Assembly (NCBI RefSeq): GCF_035946055.1
Contig: NZ_CP108364.1
Span: 3,162,001-3,226,000, forward strand
DNA length: 64,000 nucleotides
Source: Streptomyces sp. NBC_01341
GTDB lineage: Bacteria; Actinomycetota; Actinomycetes; Streptomycetales; Streptomycetaceae
Direction of reading: 5' to 3'
Shown: one piece after another, positions 37,796 to 46,672 of the stretch
Numbering within the stretch: the first letter of the stretch is position 1
How the letters are laid out: every line of letters starts with the position of its first letter
The notes under the pieces: generated by a model
The model's input: the letters and a program-made list of their open reading frames with translations, nothing else
The model's database searches: none
Told to the model about the DNA's origin: nothing
Position numbers and translations under genes: made by a program

Positions 37796-39484
37796 TCAGC
37801 CGCGGGACCTGGTGAGCGTGCCCTTCGGTGTACCCGCCGCCTTCTCGTGGGAGACGTAGCCCAGGGCGTCGGCCGAGGTGAGGGTGAAGTCCAGGTCGGC
37901 CTCACCGCCGGTGCACAGGGAGCCGGTGGCGGAGCCGGGGTCGGGGCGCTCCCGGATTCTGAGCTGGGTGGCCGTGCCGGAGACCAGGGTGCCGATGCCC
38001 TTGCAGACGATGCTGCTCCCGAGCAGGTCGAGTTCGTAGGACAGCCGGACCACGTCCTCCCCCTTCCTCCCTTCGCTGAAGACGGCCGTGAGCGTGCCGT
38101 GCGGGGACCCGTTGCGTTCGGTCGTGGGTCCCTCCCAGGTGCCGGCGAACGTCTTGGGGAGCGCGCTCACCGGGGCGGAGGCCGACGGGGTGCCCCCCGG
38201 GGTCTCCTGCGCGGCGTCCGGCGGCCTCTGCGACGAGGATCTCGACGGGGTGTGCGCGGCACCGTCGTTGCTGCGGTCCTTGTCGCCGCCGCTGCCGGTG
38301 AACAGGTCGCCGAGCGTCGCCGCGCCGACGGTCACGACCGCGAGGGCGCCCGCGACGGCGAGCGCGACGGTGCAGCTGACCCGACGTCCCGCGCGGCGGC
38401 CGGACTGCGGAGCGGCGTCCATGGCGAAGGCGACGCGGGCACCGGACCCACCTGCGCCCTTCGTGTCCGGACGGGCCGGGGGTCCGTCCGGCGGGGGTGG
38501 CGGCAGCGGAGGACCGAACACGCCGGGCGCGGCGCTCCCCAGCGACGCGTTGCTGAAGGGCACGGGGCCCGACCGCACCGGCTCGTCCTGGGGTTCCAGG
38601 TCCAGCAGGGCCACCGCGGACCGGCTGACCTCGCGCACCAGCGGATCGGGCAGCCAGCCCGGCGCGACCAGCGCGGCGGCTCCGCCGGGGGCGAGCCTGC
38701 GGGCGAGTTCGGCGGGGGCGGGCCGGTCGGCGGGGTCCTTCGCGAGACACCCGGCGACCACCTCGCGCAGTTCGCCCTCCAGGTCGCCGAGTTCGGGCTC
38801 CTCGTGCACCACCTTGTAGAGGAGTACGGCGGACGAGTCCCCGGGGAAGGGGGCGTTGCCCGTCGCCGCGTAGGCGAGGACGGCGCCGAGCGAGAAGACG
38901 TCGGCCGCACCGGAGATGTCCAGTCCCCGGATCTGTTCCGGTGCCATGTAGCCGGGTGAGCCGACGGAGACCCCGGTGGACGTGAGGGAGACGGTGGCGC
39001 CCAGCGCGCGGGCGATCCCGAAGTCGATCAGCCTCGGCCCGTCGAGAGCGAGCAGGACGTTGGACGGCTTCACGTCCCGGTGGATGAGGCCGTGGCCGTG
39101 CACCGCGTCGAGCGCTTCGCCGAGCCCGGCGCCCAGGGCGCGCACCGCGCGCTCGGGCAGCGGGCCGTAGCGGGTGACCGCGTCCGAGAGCGGTGGTCCG
39201 GCCACGTAACCGGTCGCCACCCAGGGCACGGCCGCGTCCGGGTCCGCGTCCAGCACCGGCGCGGTCCACCGGGCACCGAGGCGCCTGGCGGCCTCCACCT
39301 CGCGCCGGAACCTGGCGCGGAACTGCTCGTCGAGGGCGAAGTGGGGGTGGACGACCTTGACCGCGACGGTGCGGCCCCCCGCGCTGCGCCCCAGATAGAC
39401 GCGCCCCATCCCGCCGGCGCCGAGCCTGCCTAGCAGCCGATAGGCACCGATGGTGTGCGGTTCGCCGGCTTCCAGCGGCTGCAT
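37796..39484 (-). CDS. Membrane Ser/Thr protein kinase with extracellular sensor domain
   Basis: 562 residues. The Hanks-type kinase domain spans about 12-270: glycine loop [14 protein letters not shown], Lys43, HRDVKPSN (135-142), DFG (154-156) and APE (181-183), all intact. A Pro-rich juxtamembrane region (320-345) leads to one transmembrane helix (about 370-392) and an extracellular domain of about 110 residues (ALPKTFAGTWEG onward) like a small lipocalin-type sensor. The kinase domain closely resembles AfsK in the same window. It sits between mqnC and mqnA on the same strand, but its spacing (over 70 bp to mqnC) does not prove an operon. Targets are unknown. Confidence 0.92.
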   Translation of the reverse strand: MQPLEAGEPHTIGAYRLLGRLGAGGMGRVYLGRSAGGRTVAVKVVHPHFALDEQFRARFRREVEAARRLGARWTAPVLDADPDAAVPWVATGYVAGPPLSDAVTRYGPLPERAVRALGAGLGEALDAVHGHGLIHRDVKPSNVLLALDGPRLIDFGIARALGATVSLTSTGVSVGSPGYMAPEQIRGLDISGAADVFSLGAVLAYAATGNAPFPGDSSAVLLYKVVHEEPELGDLEGELREVVAGCLAKDPADRPAPAELARRLAPGGAAALVAPGWLPDPLVREVSRSAVALLDLEPQDEPVRSGPVPFSNASLGSAAPGVFGPPLPPPPPDGPPARPDTKGAGGSGARVAFAMDAAPQSGRRAGRRVSCTVALAVAGALAVVTVGAATLGDLFTGSGGDKDRSNDGAAHTPSRSSSQRPPDAAQETPGGTPSASAPVSALPKTFAGTWEGPTTERNGSPHGTLTAVFSEGRKGEDVVRLSYELDLLGSSIVCKGIGTLVSGTATQLRIRERPDPGSATGSLCTGGEADLDFTLTSADALGYVSHEKAAGTPKGTLTRSRG

Positions 39485-40008
39485 ACGGTCTCCCCCTGTG
39501 GGCCCCGGGACTCGGACGGCAGCCTAGGGGGCCGGGGTCGCACGGTCACCGATACCGCGTACGACGATTTCGCCCCTATGGGCACGAAGCAGGGATTTCG
39601 CCACAGCGAAAGGCGCGAATACGCCGTCCGTCCACGCCCTTCGAGGTTCGCCGGGGGATACCGGAAGGCATTCGCGGGGCCATCCGCAATTCGCCGCACG
39701 GCCTCCTGGAAGGGGTCCCGAGACACGACTCCGCGCATTCACCCCCTTTCCCGGGGGACGGAAATGCCGACGGCTTACGGCGCTGCGGACGGAGTTCCGT
39801 GCGGCGGCAGGCGGAACTCCTCCGCGGGCCCGGAGGAACCGCGCCCGGAGAGGAAAGCGGGGCGACCGGGGGAAGGCGCGGGAAAGTACGGGATTCACCT
39901 TCTTCTCCCGCACCATTCCCGCGTGCCGTTCCCGGCCGCCCGGAATCCCCGCTGCCCCGATTCCCGGCCGCCCGGGGTTCCCGCCGGCGCGGTGCCGCCG
40001 GTCCCGTG
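39485..40008. other. Intergenic region between kinase and mqnA
   Basis: 524 bp with no gene I can support. Open frames crossing it are shadows with biased, repetitive products. The only structure noted is a 15-nt direct repeat, TTCCCGGCCGCCCGG, at 39930-39944 and 39962-39976 (32-bp spacing). It probably holds the kinase promoter and the mqnA 3' end. Confidence 0.4.
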
Positions 40009-40896
<888 letters not shown>

Positions 40897-41079
40897 CTAG
40901 ACCCGTGCCCGGCGACGGGTGTCATCGGGGCGGCCGGACACCCTCCGGAGCCTTGTCCGTCACCCCTCCGACGGGCCGATCAGACATCCGGGTGAAGTGA
41001 TCTTTCCCTCTACCGCTCCCCGCAGACTGCGTGCTAGGCTCGCCCGCAAGTTGCAGTTTGGTTTCCCTTGCAGTACAGA

Positions 41080-41105
41080 GCCTGCGGAGCATGTAACCCG
41101 CAGGC
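41080..41105 (+). promoter_or_regulatory. Hairpin with T-rich tail in the cold-shock leader
   Basis: GCCTGCGG (41080-41087) pairs with CCGCAGGC (41098-41105) around a 10-nt loop and is followed by TTTTGTAGTTTTC. This is terminator-like but lies 67 bp before the cold-shock start and in its orientation. It may act as an attenuator or as a leader structure for temperature or CspA feedback control. The shape is seen directly; the role is inference. Confidence 0.55.
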
Positions 41106-41171
41106 TTTTGTAGTTTTCAGACTTGTATGCAGGTTCTGGAGCAGGGCAACCCTTTGGCCCAAGGAGGGCTT

Positions 41172-41375
41172 ATGGCTACCGGAACCGTCAAGTGGTTCAA
41201 CGCTGAAAAGGGCTTCGGCTTCATCGCCCAGGACGGCGGCGGCCCGGATGTCTTCGTCCACTACTCCGCGATCAACGCGTCCGGGTTCCGCTCCCTCGAG
41301 GAGAACCAGGCCGTGAACTTCGACGTCACTCAGGGACCCAAGGGTCCGCAGGCTGAGAACGTCACCCCGGCCTAG
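41172..41375 (+). CDS. Cold-shock domain protein
   Basis: 67 residues from ATG 41172 with a perfect AAGGAGGG 4 nt upstream. It starts [21 protein letters not shown]1 is KGFGFI and RNP2 is VFVHYSAI, the two single-strand nucleic-acid-binding motifs. Such proteins melt RNA structure in the cold or in growth. The leader is relatively AT-rich and has a hairpin (41080-41105). A strong terminator follows 41 bp past the stop. Confidence 0.97.
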   Translation: MATGTVKWFNAEKGFGFIAQDGGGPDVFVHYSAINASGFRSLEENQAVNFDVTQGPKGPQAENVTPA

Positions 41376-41416
41376 TTGCCCGGGTCGGCCGATCGCGGCC
41401 GAGTGAGCAGTACCCA

Positions 41417-41458
41417 AGGAGCCCCGCTCCCCCGCCCCGGCGGAGGAGCGGGGCTCCT
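41417..41458 (+). terminator. Terminator of the cold-shock gene
   Basis: AGGAGCCCCGCTCC (41417-41430) and its exact complement (41445-41458) form a 14-bp stem with a 14-nt GC-rich loop, 41 bp after the cold-shock stop. Confidence 0.85.
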
Positions 41459-41714
41459 GCCCTTCCGGGCCGGCCCCCGCGGCTCCCCGGACGGCTGCCG
41501 GGCGGGTCCCGCCCGTCTCCGGCACCCCGCCGGACACAGTGCCCGCTTCCCGAAGGAGGCGCCGTCCCGCAATCGTTGTCGAGGCCCTGTGCAGAGCGCC
41601 GCCCGATACTGACGGGCCCGCCCGCGACAAGGCAGACTGTTGAGCGCGGTACCAGCGGTACGGAACAGACGGGGACGGCAGCACCGGCGGGGCAAGCAGG
41701 ACAGGGGGGGCATC

Positions 41715-44678
41715 ATGGACGGCGACGGGCCCGGAGTGCGCGTGCCGGAGCCGCGCGCTCCGCGGGAACGCGCGGCCGGCGCCGGACTGCGCTTCACCGT
41801 GCTCGGCCCCGTACGCGCCTGGCGGGACGGCGAGTCCCTGCCGTCCGGGTCACCGCAGCAACGGGCCCTGCTGGCCGCCCTCCTCCTGCGCGACGGCCGC
41901 ACCGCGACGGCGGCCGAACTCATCGACGCCCTCTGGGGCGACGATCCCCCGCCCAGGGCCCTGGCGACCGTACGGACCTACGCGTCCCGGCTCCGCAAGA
42001 CCCTGGGCCAGGACACCCTGGTCAGCGAGGCCGGGGGGTACGCGGTCCGGGTCCCGCGCGAGGCCCTGGACCTGACACTCGCTCAGGACCTGGCGTCCGA
42101 GGCGGAGAAGGCCCGGAGCGGCGGTGACCGGTCCCGGGCCCGCACGCTCATCAACAAGCTGCTGGGCCTCTGGGACGGCGAGGCACTCGCCTCCCTCCCG
42201 GGCCCCTACGCGGACAACCGGCGCGCCGGGCTGGAGGAGTGGCGCCTCCAGCTCGTCGAGACCCGGCTCGACCTCGACCTCGAGGTGGGCGCCCACGCCG
42301 AGGCCGTCTCCGAACTGACCGCGCTCACCGCGGCCCACCCCCTGCGCGAGCGGCTGCGCGAGCTGCTGATGGTCGCCCTGTACCGCAGCGGCCGGCAGGC
42401 CGAGGCCCTGGCGGTGTACGCCGACACCCGCAGGCTGCTCGCCGAGGAGCTGGGCGTCGACCCGCGCCCCGAACTGGCCGCGCTCCAGCAGCGGATCCTG
42501 AGGGCCGACGAGGATCTGGCCCTCGCGGCCGAGGAGACGGCCGCCCCGGCGCCCGCACCGCTGCGCCCCGCCCAGCTGCCCGCCACCGTCCCGGACTTCA
42601 CCGGCCGCTCCTCCTTCGTACGCGAGCTGGGAGGCCGGCTCGCGACCGCCGAGGGGTCGGTCATGGCGGTCTCCGCCCTGGCCGGCATCGGCGGGGTCGG
42701 CAAGACGACGCTCGCCGTGCACGTCGCGCACCAGGCCCGCAGGCACTTCCCCGACGGCCAGCTCTATGTCGACCTGCAGGGGGCGGGGGCGCGCGCCGCC
42801 GAGCCCGAGACGGTGCTCGGCTCCTTCCTCCGGGCCCTCGGCACCGCCGACTCCGCCATCCCGGACTCCCTGGACGAACGGGCGGCCCTCTACCGCTCCA
42901 CCCTCGACGGGCGGCGCGTCCTGGTCCTGCTGGACAACGCCCACGACGCGGCGCAGATCCGGCCCCTGCTCCCCGGCACCGAGGGCTGCGCCGCGCTGGT
43001 CACCAGCCGGGTCCGCATGATCGACCTGGCCGGCGCACACCTGGTGGACCTGGACGTGATGTCCCCGGAGGAGGCCCTGCAGCTCTTCACCCGCATCGTC
43101 GGCGAGGAGCGCGTCCACTCCGAGCGCGAGGCCGCCCTGGACGTGGTGGCCGCCTGCGGCTTCCTGCCGCTGGCCATCCGCATCGCGGCCTCGCGGCTCG
43201 CCTCGCGCCGCACCTGGACGGTCTCGGTCCTCGCGGCGAAGCTCGCCGACGAGCGCCGGCGGCTGGACGAACTCCAGGCGGGCGACCTCGCGGTGAAGGC
43301 CACCTTCGAGCTGGGGTACGGCCAGCTGGAGCCGGCCCAAGCGCGCGCCTTCCGGCTGCTGGGCCTGGCGGACGGGCCCGACATCTCCCTCGCGGCGGCG
43401 GCCGCACTCCTGAACCTGGGGACCCGGACGGCGGAGGACCTCCTGGAGTCGCTGGTCGACACCAGCCTCCTGGAATCCGCGGCCCCGGGCCGCTACCGCT
43501 ACCACGACCTGGTGCGCCTCTACGCGCGTGCATGCGCGGAACGGGACGAGCACCCGCCGGTGGAGAGGGACCTGGCGCTCTCGCGGCTCCTGGACTTCTA
43601 CCTGGCGACGGCCGCGGGCGTCTACGCGCTGGAGAGGCCCGGTGACCGTCTCGTGGACCACGTGGAGCCGACCGAGCACCCCGGTCTGTCGTTCCGCGAC
43701 CGGCACACGGCACTGGACTGGCTGTACGCCGAGGCGGGCCCCCTGCTCTCCTGCGTACAGCAGTCGTACGGTCCCGGCACGCTGCGCAGGGCCGTGGACC
43801 TGCTGTGGGCGTCGCTCGACCTCGGGGAGTCCGGCGCCGACGCGAAGCAGTACGAGAAGGTCGCGATCTCGGTGCTGAACGCCGCGCGGGCGGGCGGCGA
43901 CCGGCGTACCGAGGTCAGGGCGCTGATGACGCTCGCCGACGTGCACCACACCTCGGGCAGGTTCGACCAGGCGGAGGAGGAGGCCCAGCAGGTGATGCGG
44001 CTCGTCGACGCCGACACGGACCCGCTGCCGGGCTGCTGGGCCGCGAACGCGCGCGGCATCATGGCGCTCTACCAGAGCCGCCACGAGGACGGGGAGAAGC
44101 ATCTCACCCAGGCCATCGCCAGCTTCCGGCGCATCGACGACCGGCCCGGCGAGGCGAGCGCGCTCTGCAACCTGTCGCGCATCCACCTGGCGACGGGCCG
44201 GATCACGAGCGCGGTGTCCCTCGCCCAGGAGGGCACGGCGATCTACGACGGGATGGGGCACGCCCTGCGGAGTGCCAACGGCCGTTACGCGCTGGGCATG
44301 GCCCACACGCAGAGCGGCCAGTTCGCCGAGGCCGCGGACAGTCTCCTGGAGGCACTCGGCGTCTTCCGTGACAGCCGCCAGCGCCTGTGGGAGGGGATGA
44401 CCCTCTTCCGTCTGGCCGAGGTGGACCTGGCGGCCGGAGCGGCGGCGGACGCGGCGACCAAGGCGGAGCAGGCCCTGACCGCCCTGCGGGGCATCGGTGG
44501 TGCGTGGCGGCGGGGCAATGTCCTCACGGTGCTCGGCCGCGCCCTCGCGGGCATCGGTCAGATCGGGCGGGCGGAGGCCTGCTGGCACGAGGCGCTCACC
44601 CTCTACGACGAGCTGGGGTCGCACGAGGCCGACGACGTGCGGGCCCTGCTCTCCTCCGGCGACTCCGTGACGGTCTGA
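41715..44678 (+). CDS. afsR: AfsR, SARP-type global regulator of secondary metabolism
   Basis: 987 residues from ATG 41715, after GGGGGGG; an in-frame TTG at 41640 is less likely. The order is that of S. coelicolor AfsR (993 aa): OmpR-like winged helix (about 24-115), bacterial transcriptional activation domain (120-265), NB-ARC ATPase with Walker A GIGGVGKTT (324-332) and Walker B RVLVLLDNAHD (401-411), and C-terminal TPR repeats (about 720-970). In S. coelicolor AfsR is phosphorylated by AfsK and other kinases, then binds the afsS promoter. afsS follows here after 265 bp and afsK lies 2 kb further, so the assignment is strong. Confidence 0.95.
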   Translation: MDGDGPGVRVPEPRAPRERAAGAGLRFTVLGPVRAWRDGESLPSGSPQQRALLAALLLRDGRTATAAELIDALWGDDPPPRALATVRTYASRLRKTLGQDTLVSEAGGYAVRVPREALDLTLAQDLASEAEKARSGGDRSRARTLINKLLGLWDGEALASLPGPYADNRRAGLEEWRLQLVETRLDLDLEVGAHAEAVSELTALTAAHPLRERLRELLMVALYRSGRQAEALAVYADTRRLLAEELGVDPRPELAALQQRILRADEDLALAAEETAAPAPAPLRPAQLPATVPDFTGRSSFVRELGGRLATAEGSVMAVSALAGIGGVGKTTLAVHVAHQARRHFPDGQLYVDLQGAGARAAEPETVLGSFLRALGTADSAIPDSLDERAALYRSTLDGRRVLVLLDNAHDAAQIRPLLPGTEGCAALVTSRVRMIDLAGAHLVDLDVMSPEEALQLFTRIVGEERVHSEREAALDVVAACGFLPLAIRIAASRLASRRTWTVSVLAAKLADERRRLDELQAGDLAVKATFELGYGQLEPAQARAFRLLGLADGPDISLAAAAALLNLGTRTAEDLLESLVDTSLLESAAPGRYRYHDLVRLYARACAERDEHPPVERDLALSRLLDFYLATAAGVYALERPGDRLVDHVEPTEHPGLSFRDRHTALDWLYAEAGPLLSCVQQSYGPGTLRRAVDLLWASLDLGESGADAKQYEKVAISVLNAARAGGDRRTEVRALMTLADVHHTSGRFDQAEEEAQQVMRLVDADTDPLPGCWAANARGIMALYQSRHEDGEKHLTQAIASFRRIDDRPGEASALCNLSRIHLATGRITSAVSLAQEGTAIYDGMGHALRSANGRYALGMAHTQSGQFAEAADSLLEALGVFRDSRQRLWEGMTLFRLAEVDLAAGAAADAATKAEQALTALRGIGGAWRRGNVLTVLGRALAGIGQIGRAEACWHEALTLYDELGSHEADDVRALLSSGDSVTV

Positions 44679-44761
44679 GGGCCGGGCGGGCCGGCTCTCC
44701 GGGCACGGAGGGTCTCCGGGCCCGCGGCCGCACGGCGTCCGGAGGCAGTCCGGGCGGCGCC

Positions 44762-44783
44762 GTTCATCATTCGTTTATCGCGG
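44762..44783 (+). promoter_or_regulatory. Candidate AfsR/PhoP operator upstream of afsS
   Basis: Two adjacent 11-nt direct repeats, GTTCATCATTC and GTTTATCGCGG. SARP regulators and PhoP both bind 11-nt direct repeats with a GTTCA-like core, and both proteins are known to compete at the S. coelicolor afsS promoter. A third weaker unit, GTCAACCCGCG, lies at 44802-44812. Sequence-based inference only. Confidence 0.6.
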
Positions 44784-44943
44784 TCCGGCAGTCTCGACCA
44801 CGTCAACCCGCGCATCGGGGGGCAGACGGGCTGATGTCGAGGCCGTCGCACTATCGTGAACGGCCCTGGTACGCCCGCCCGGCAGTCCACGGGGGAACAG
44901 CCGGGCGGGCCTCAGCCACTCGACACAACGGGAGCGGATCAGC

Positions 44944-45099
44944 ATGGCGGACGCAGTGAAGAAGAACCCTGAGATCAAGCCGCAGGACATGCACGCCACG
45001 GGCGGCGACGCCGGCACGATCACGACGAAGGACATGCACGCGACCGGTGACGAGGCCACCACGGACGACATGCACGCGACGTCGGAGCCGGCCAACTAG
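44944..45099 (+). CDS. afsS: AfsS, small activator protein with three DMHAT repeats
   Basis: 51 residues: MADAVKKNPEIK, then three repeats QDMHATGGDA, KDMHATGDEA and DDMHATSEPA, ending in N. AfsS (AfsR2) of S. coelicolor is a 63-residue protein with T-x-D-M-H repeats that raises actinorhodin and undecylprodigiosin output when induced by AfsR. The gene follows afsR directly, with GGGAG about 9 nt before its ATG. It is short and easily missed. The mechanism is not settled; it resembles sigma-like repeats but has no clear DNA-binding fold. It ends before a strong terminator. Confidence 0.95.
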   Translation: MADAVKKNPEIKPQDMHATGGDAGTITTKDMHATGDEATTDDMHATSEPAN

Positions 45100-45177
45100 A
45101 CCTCAACCGCACGGGGAGCGGCCGCGGCGGCGCGGAGGGGGAGCCGTCGCGGCCGTGGCGCGTGCGCGCACACGAGC

Positions 45178-45205
45178 AGGGCCCGAGCCGGACGGCTCGG
45201 GCCCT
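45178..45205. terminator. Terminator between afsS and the convergent gene
   Basis: AGGGCCCGAGCC (45178-45189) and its exact complement (45194-45205) form a 12-bp stem with a GGAC tetraloop. It serves afsS and probably the minus-strand gene ending at 45225. Confidence 0.88.
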
Positions 45206-45224
45206 TGCCTGTCCCACGGCACGG

Positions 45225-45758
45225 TCAGTAGCGCAGCTCCGCCGTGACAAGGCAGCGCTTCACGCGGGAGACCAGACGCGGGCTGTCCATGGGGACCGTG
45301 AGGATCCTGGACTCGCCGGCCTTGACCTCGGCCTCGGTCCTGCCCGTGTCGACCGTCAGGCCCTTGGCGTCGACGAACGTCACGACCACGTCGTACAGGT
45401 GCTCACTCGTGGCGGTCGAGCGGATCTCGACCGACGAGGACTTCGATCCCGCGCGCTTGCCCTTCCTGGGCCCGGCGCAGCGGATCACGCGCAGCGCGGG
45501 GTCCTCGGAGGCGGTGGCCTGCGGGGTGGCGGACTCGTAGGTGGAGCCGCCGGACGAGCTCGACGAGGTGTCGTCGTAGTCGTCGTCGTAGTCGTGGTAA
45601 CTGCCGTTGCTCTTCCTTGAGTTGGAGCATCCGCCACCTCCGGAGCCGTCGCTTCGGCTCTTGCCGCTCCTGCCGCCGTGGCTGGACGTGGAGAATCCGG
45701 TGAGCGCGAGCACCACCACGACCAGTACCGCCGCGAACCTGATCCGTCGCCGCATCAT
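45225..45758 (-). CDS. Secreted or anchored hypothetical protein with FxLYD-like domain
   Basis: 177 residues from ATG 45758 (MMRRRIRFAA), after GGGGGG. One N-terminal hydrophobic segment (FAAVLVVVVLALTGFSTSS) is a signal peptide or anchor; there is no lipobox cysteine. The middle is Ser/Gly/Asp-rich (YHDYDDDYDD near 55-64). The C-terminal 80 residues look like a beta-rich FxLYD-type domain (YDVVVTFVDAKGLTVDTGRTEA, then AGESRILTVPM), with two cysteines (RCAGP and RCLVT). It lies between afsS and a membrane protein in the afs locus. Function unknown. Confidence 0.8.
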   Translation of the reverse strand: MMRRRIRFAAVLVVVVLALTGFSTSSHGGRSGKSRSDGSGGGGCSNSRKSNGSYHDYDDDYDDTSSSSSGGSTYESATPQATASEDPALRVIRCAGPRKGKRAGSKSSSVEIRSTATSEHLYDVVVTFVDAKGLTVDTGRTEAEVKAGESRILTVPMDSPRLVSRVKRCLVTAELRY

Positions 45759-45969
45759 CGATCCAGCCCCCCTTGCTGTTGTCGGCCTCTCCGGCCGTCG
45801 CACGAACGCGACACCGTAACGCACAGCATTCCGGTCACTCGCCCGCAGTCCGGTCATGACCCTGTCACGGTCTCGTCATGGTCTCCGATGGCAGGGAAGA
45901 TCGGCCGGGCGTAGCGTCGGTCCGGGGAGCGGAGCGCACAGCCGTGCGCCAAGGCCCGGGAGGCTGACG

Positions 45970-46659
45970 ATGGTCCGCAATGCCCTCGGCTCCGTCGTCG
46001 CCCTCGTCGGCGCCGCCGCGGCGGTTCAGAGCCCCTTCCACGCCTGGTACGGCGAGCGCCTGGGCCGGGACTACCGGGTCCAGGACCTGTTCGGCGGCAT
46101 CACCGGCGTCTCGTCGTCCGTGATCGCCTCGATCCTCCTGCCGTTCCTCTTCGCCGCCCTGGTGACCCTCGTCGGGGTCGTCCTGCGTTCGCGCTGGGCG
46201 GTGGCCCTCGCGGGCCTGATCGTGCTCGGCTTCACCGCCCTGTGGATGGTGCGCCAGGGACAGGCGGCGGGAAGCCTGACGGTCGGCGGCGAGGGCTCCG
46301 CGCTCCGGTGGGGCGTGGCCCAGGCGCTGGCGGGCGGTGTGCTGCTCCTGCTGGGTGCGGTGCTGATGCCGGTCCGTCACCGGGAGCCCCGCCGGCGGAA
46401 CGCCGTCGAGCCGTATCCCGTACCGCCGGACGACCGACCGGACACCTGGCCTCCCACGCAGGAGCCCGGTCCGGCCGCCATGACGTCACCGGGGCCGGAA
46501 CCGGAGGCGGATCCGTACACGGGGCCGGGCCGCCACCGGGCGTCACCGGCCGACGAGGACACCGCCGCGTACCCGGTCCAGGACGTCCCTGACGGGGACA
46601 CGTATCCCGGACGGGACGACGGCGGGGAGCGCGACCGGTACCGCCCGCCGCACCCCTGA
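45970..46659 (+). CDS. Membrane protein of unknown function
   Basis: 229 residues from ATG 45970, with GGGAGG 6-7 nt upstream. Four hydrophobic stretches: ALGSVVALVGAAAAV, SVIASILLPFLFAALVTLVGVVL, AVALAGLIVLGFTALWM and AQALAGGVLLLLGAVLM. Then comes a long hydrophilic, Pro/Asp/Arg-rich cytoplasmic tail (140-229). No catalytic motif was seen. It is convergent with afsK, with 13 bp between the stops. It might be regulated with the afs locus but nothing in sequence shows this. Confidence 0.8.
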   Translation: MVRNALGSVVALVGAAAAVQSPFHAWYGERLGRDYRVQDLFGGITGVSSSVIASILLPFLFAALVTLVGVVLRSRWAVALAGLIVLGFTALWMVRQGQAAGSLTVGGEGSALRWGVAQALAGGVLLLLGAVLMPVRHREPRRRNAVEPYPVPPDDRPDTWPPTQEPGPAAMTSPGPEPEADPYTGPGRHRASPADEDTAAYPVQDVPDGDTYPGRDDGGERDRYRPPHP

Positions 46660-46672
46660 CCGCCGGCGGCCG

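Noticed and set aside
39930..39976. 15-nt direct repeat in the kinase/mqnA gap
   Set aside because: Only two copies, both GC-only runs with a low-complexity neighbourhood. It may be chance in a GC-rich spacer.
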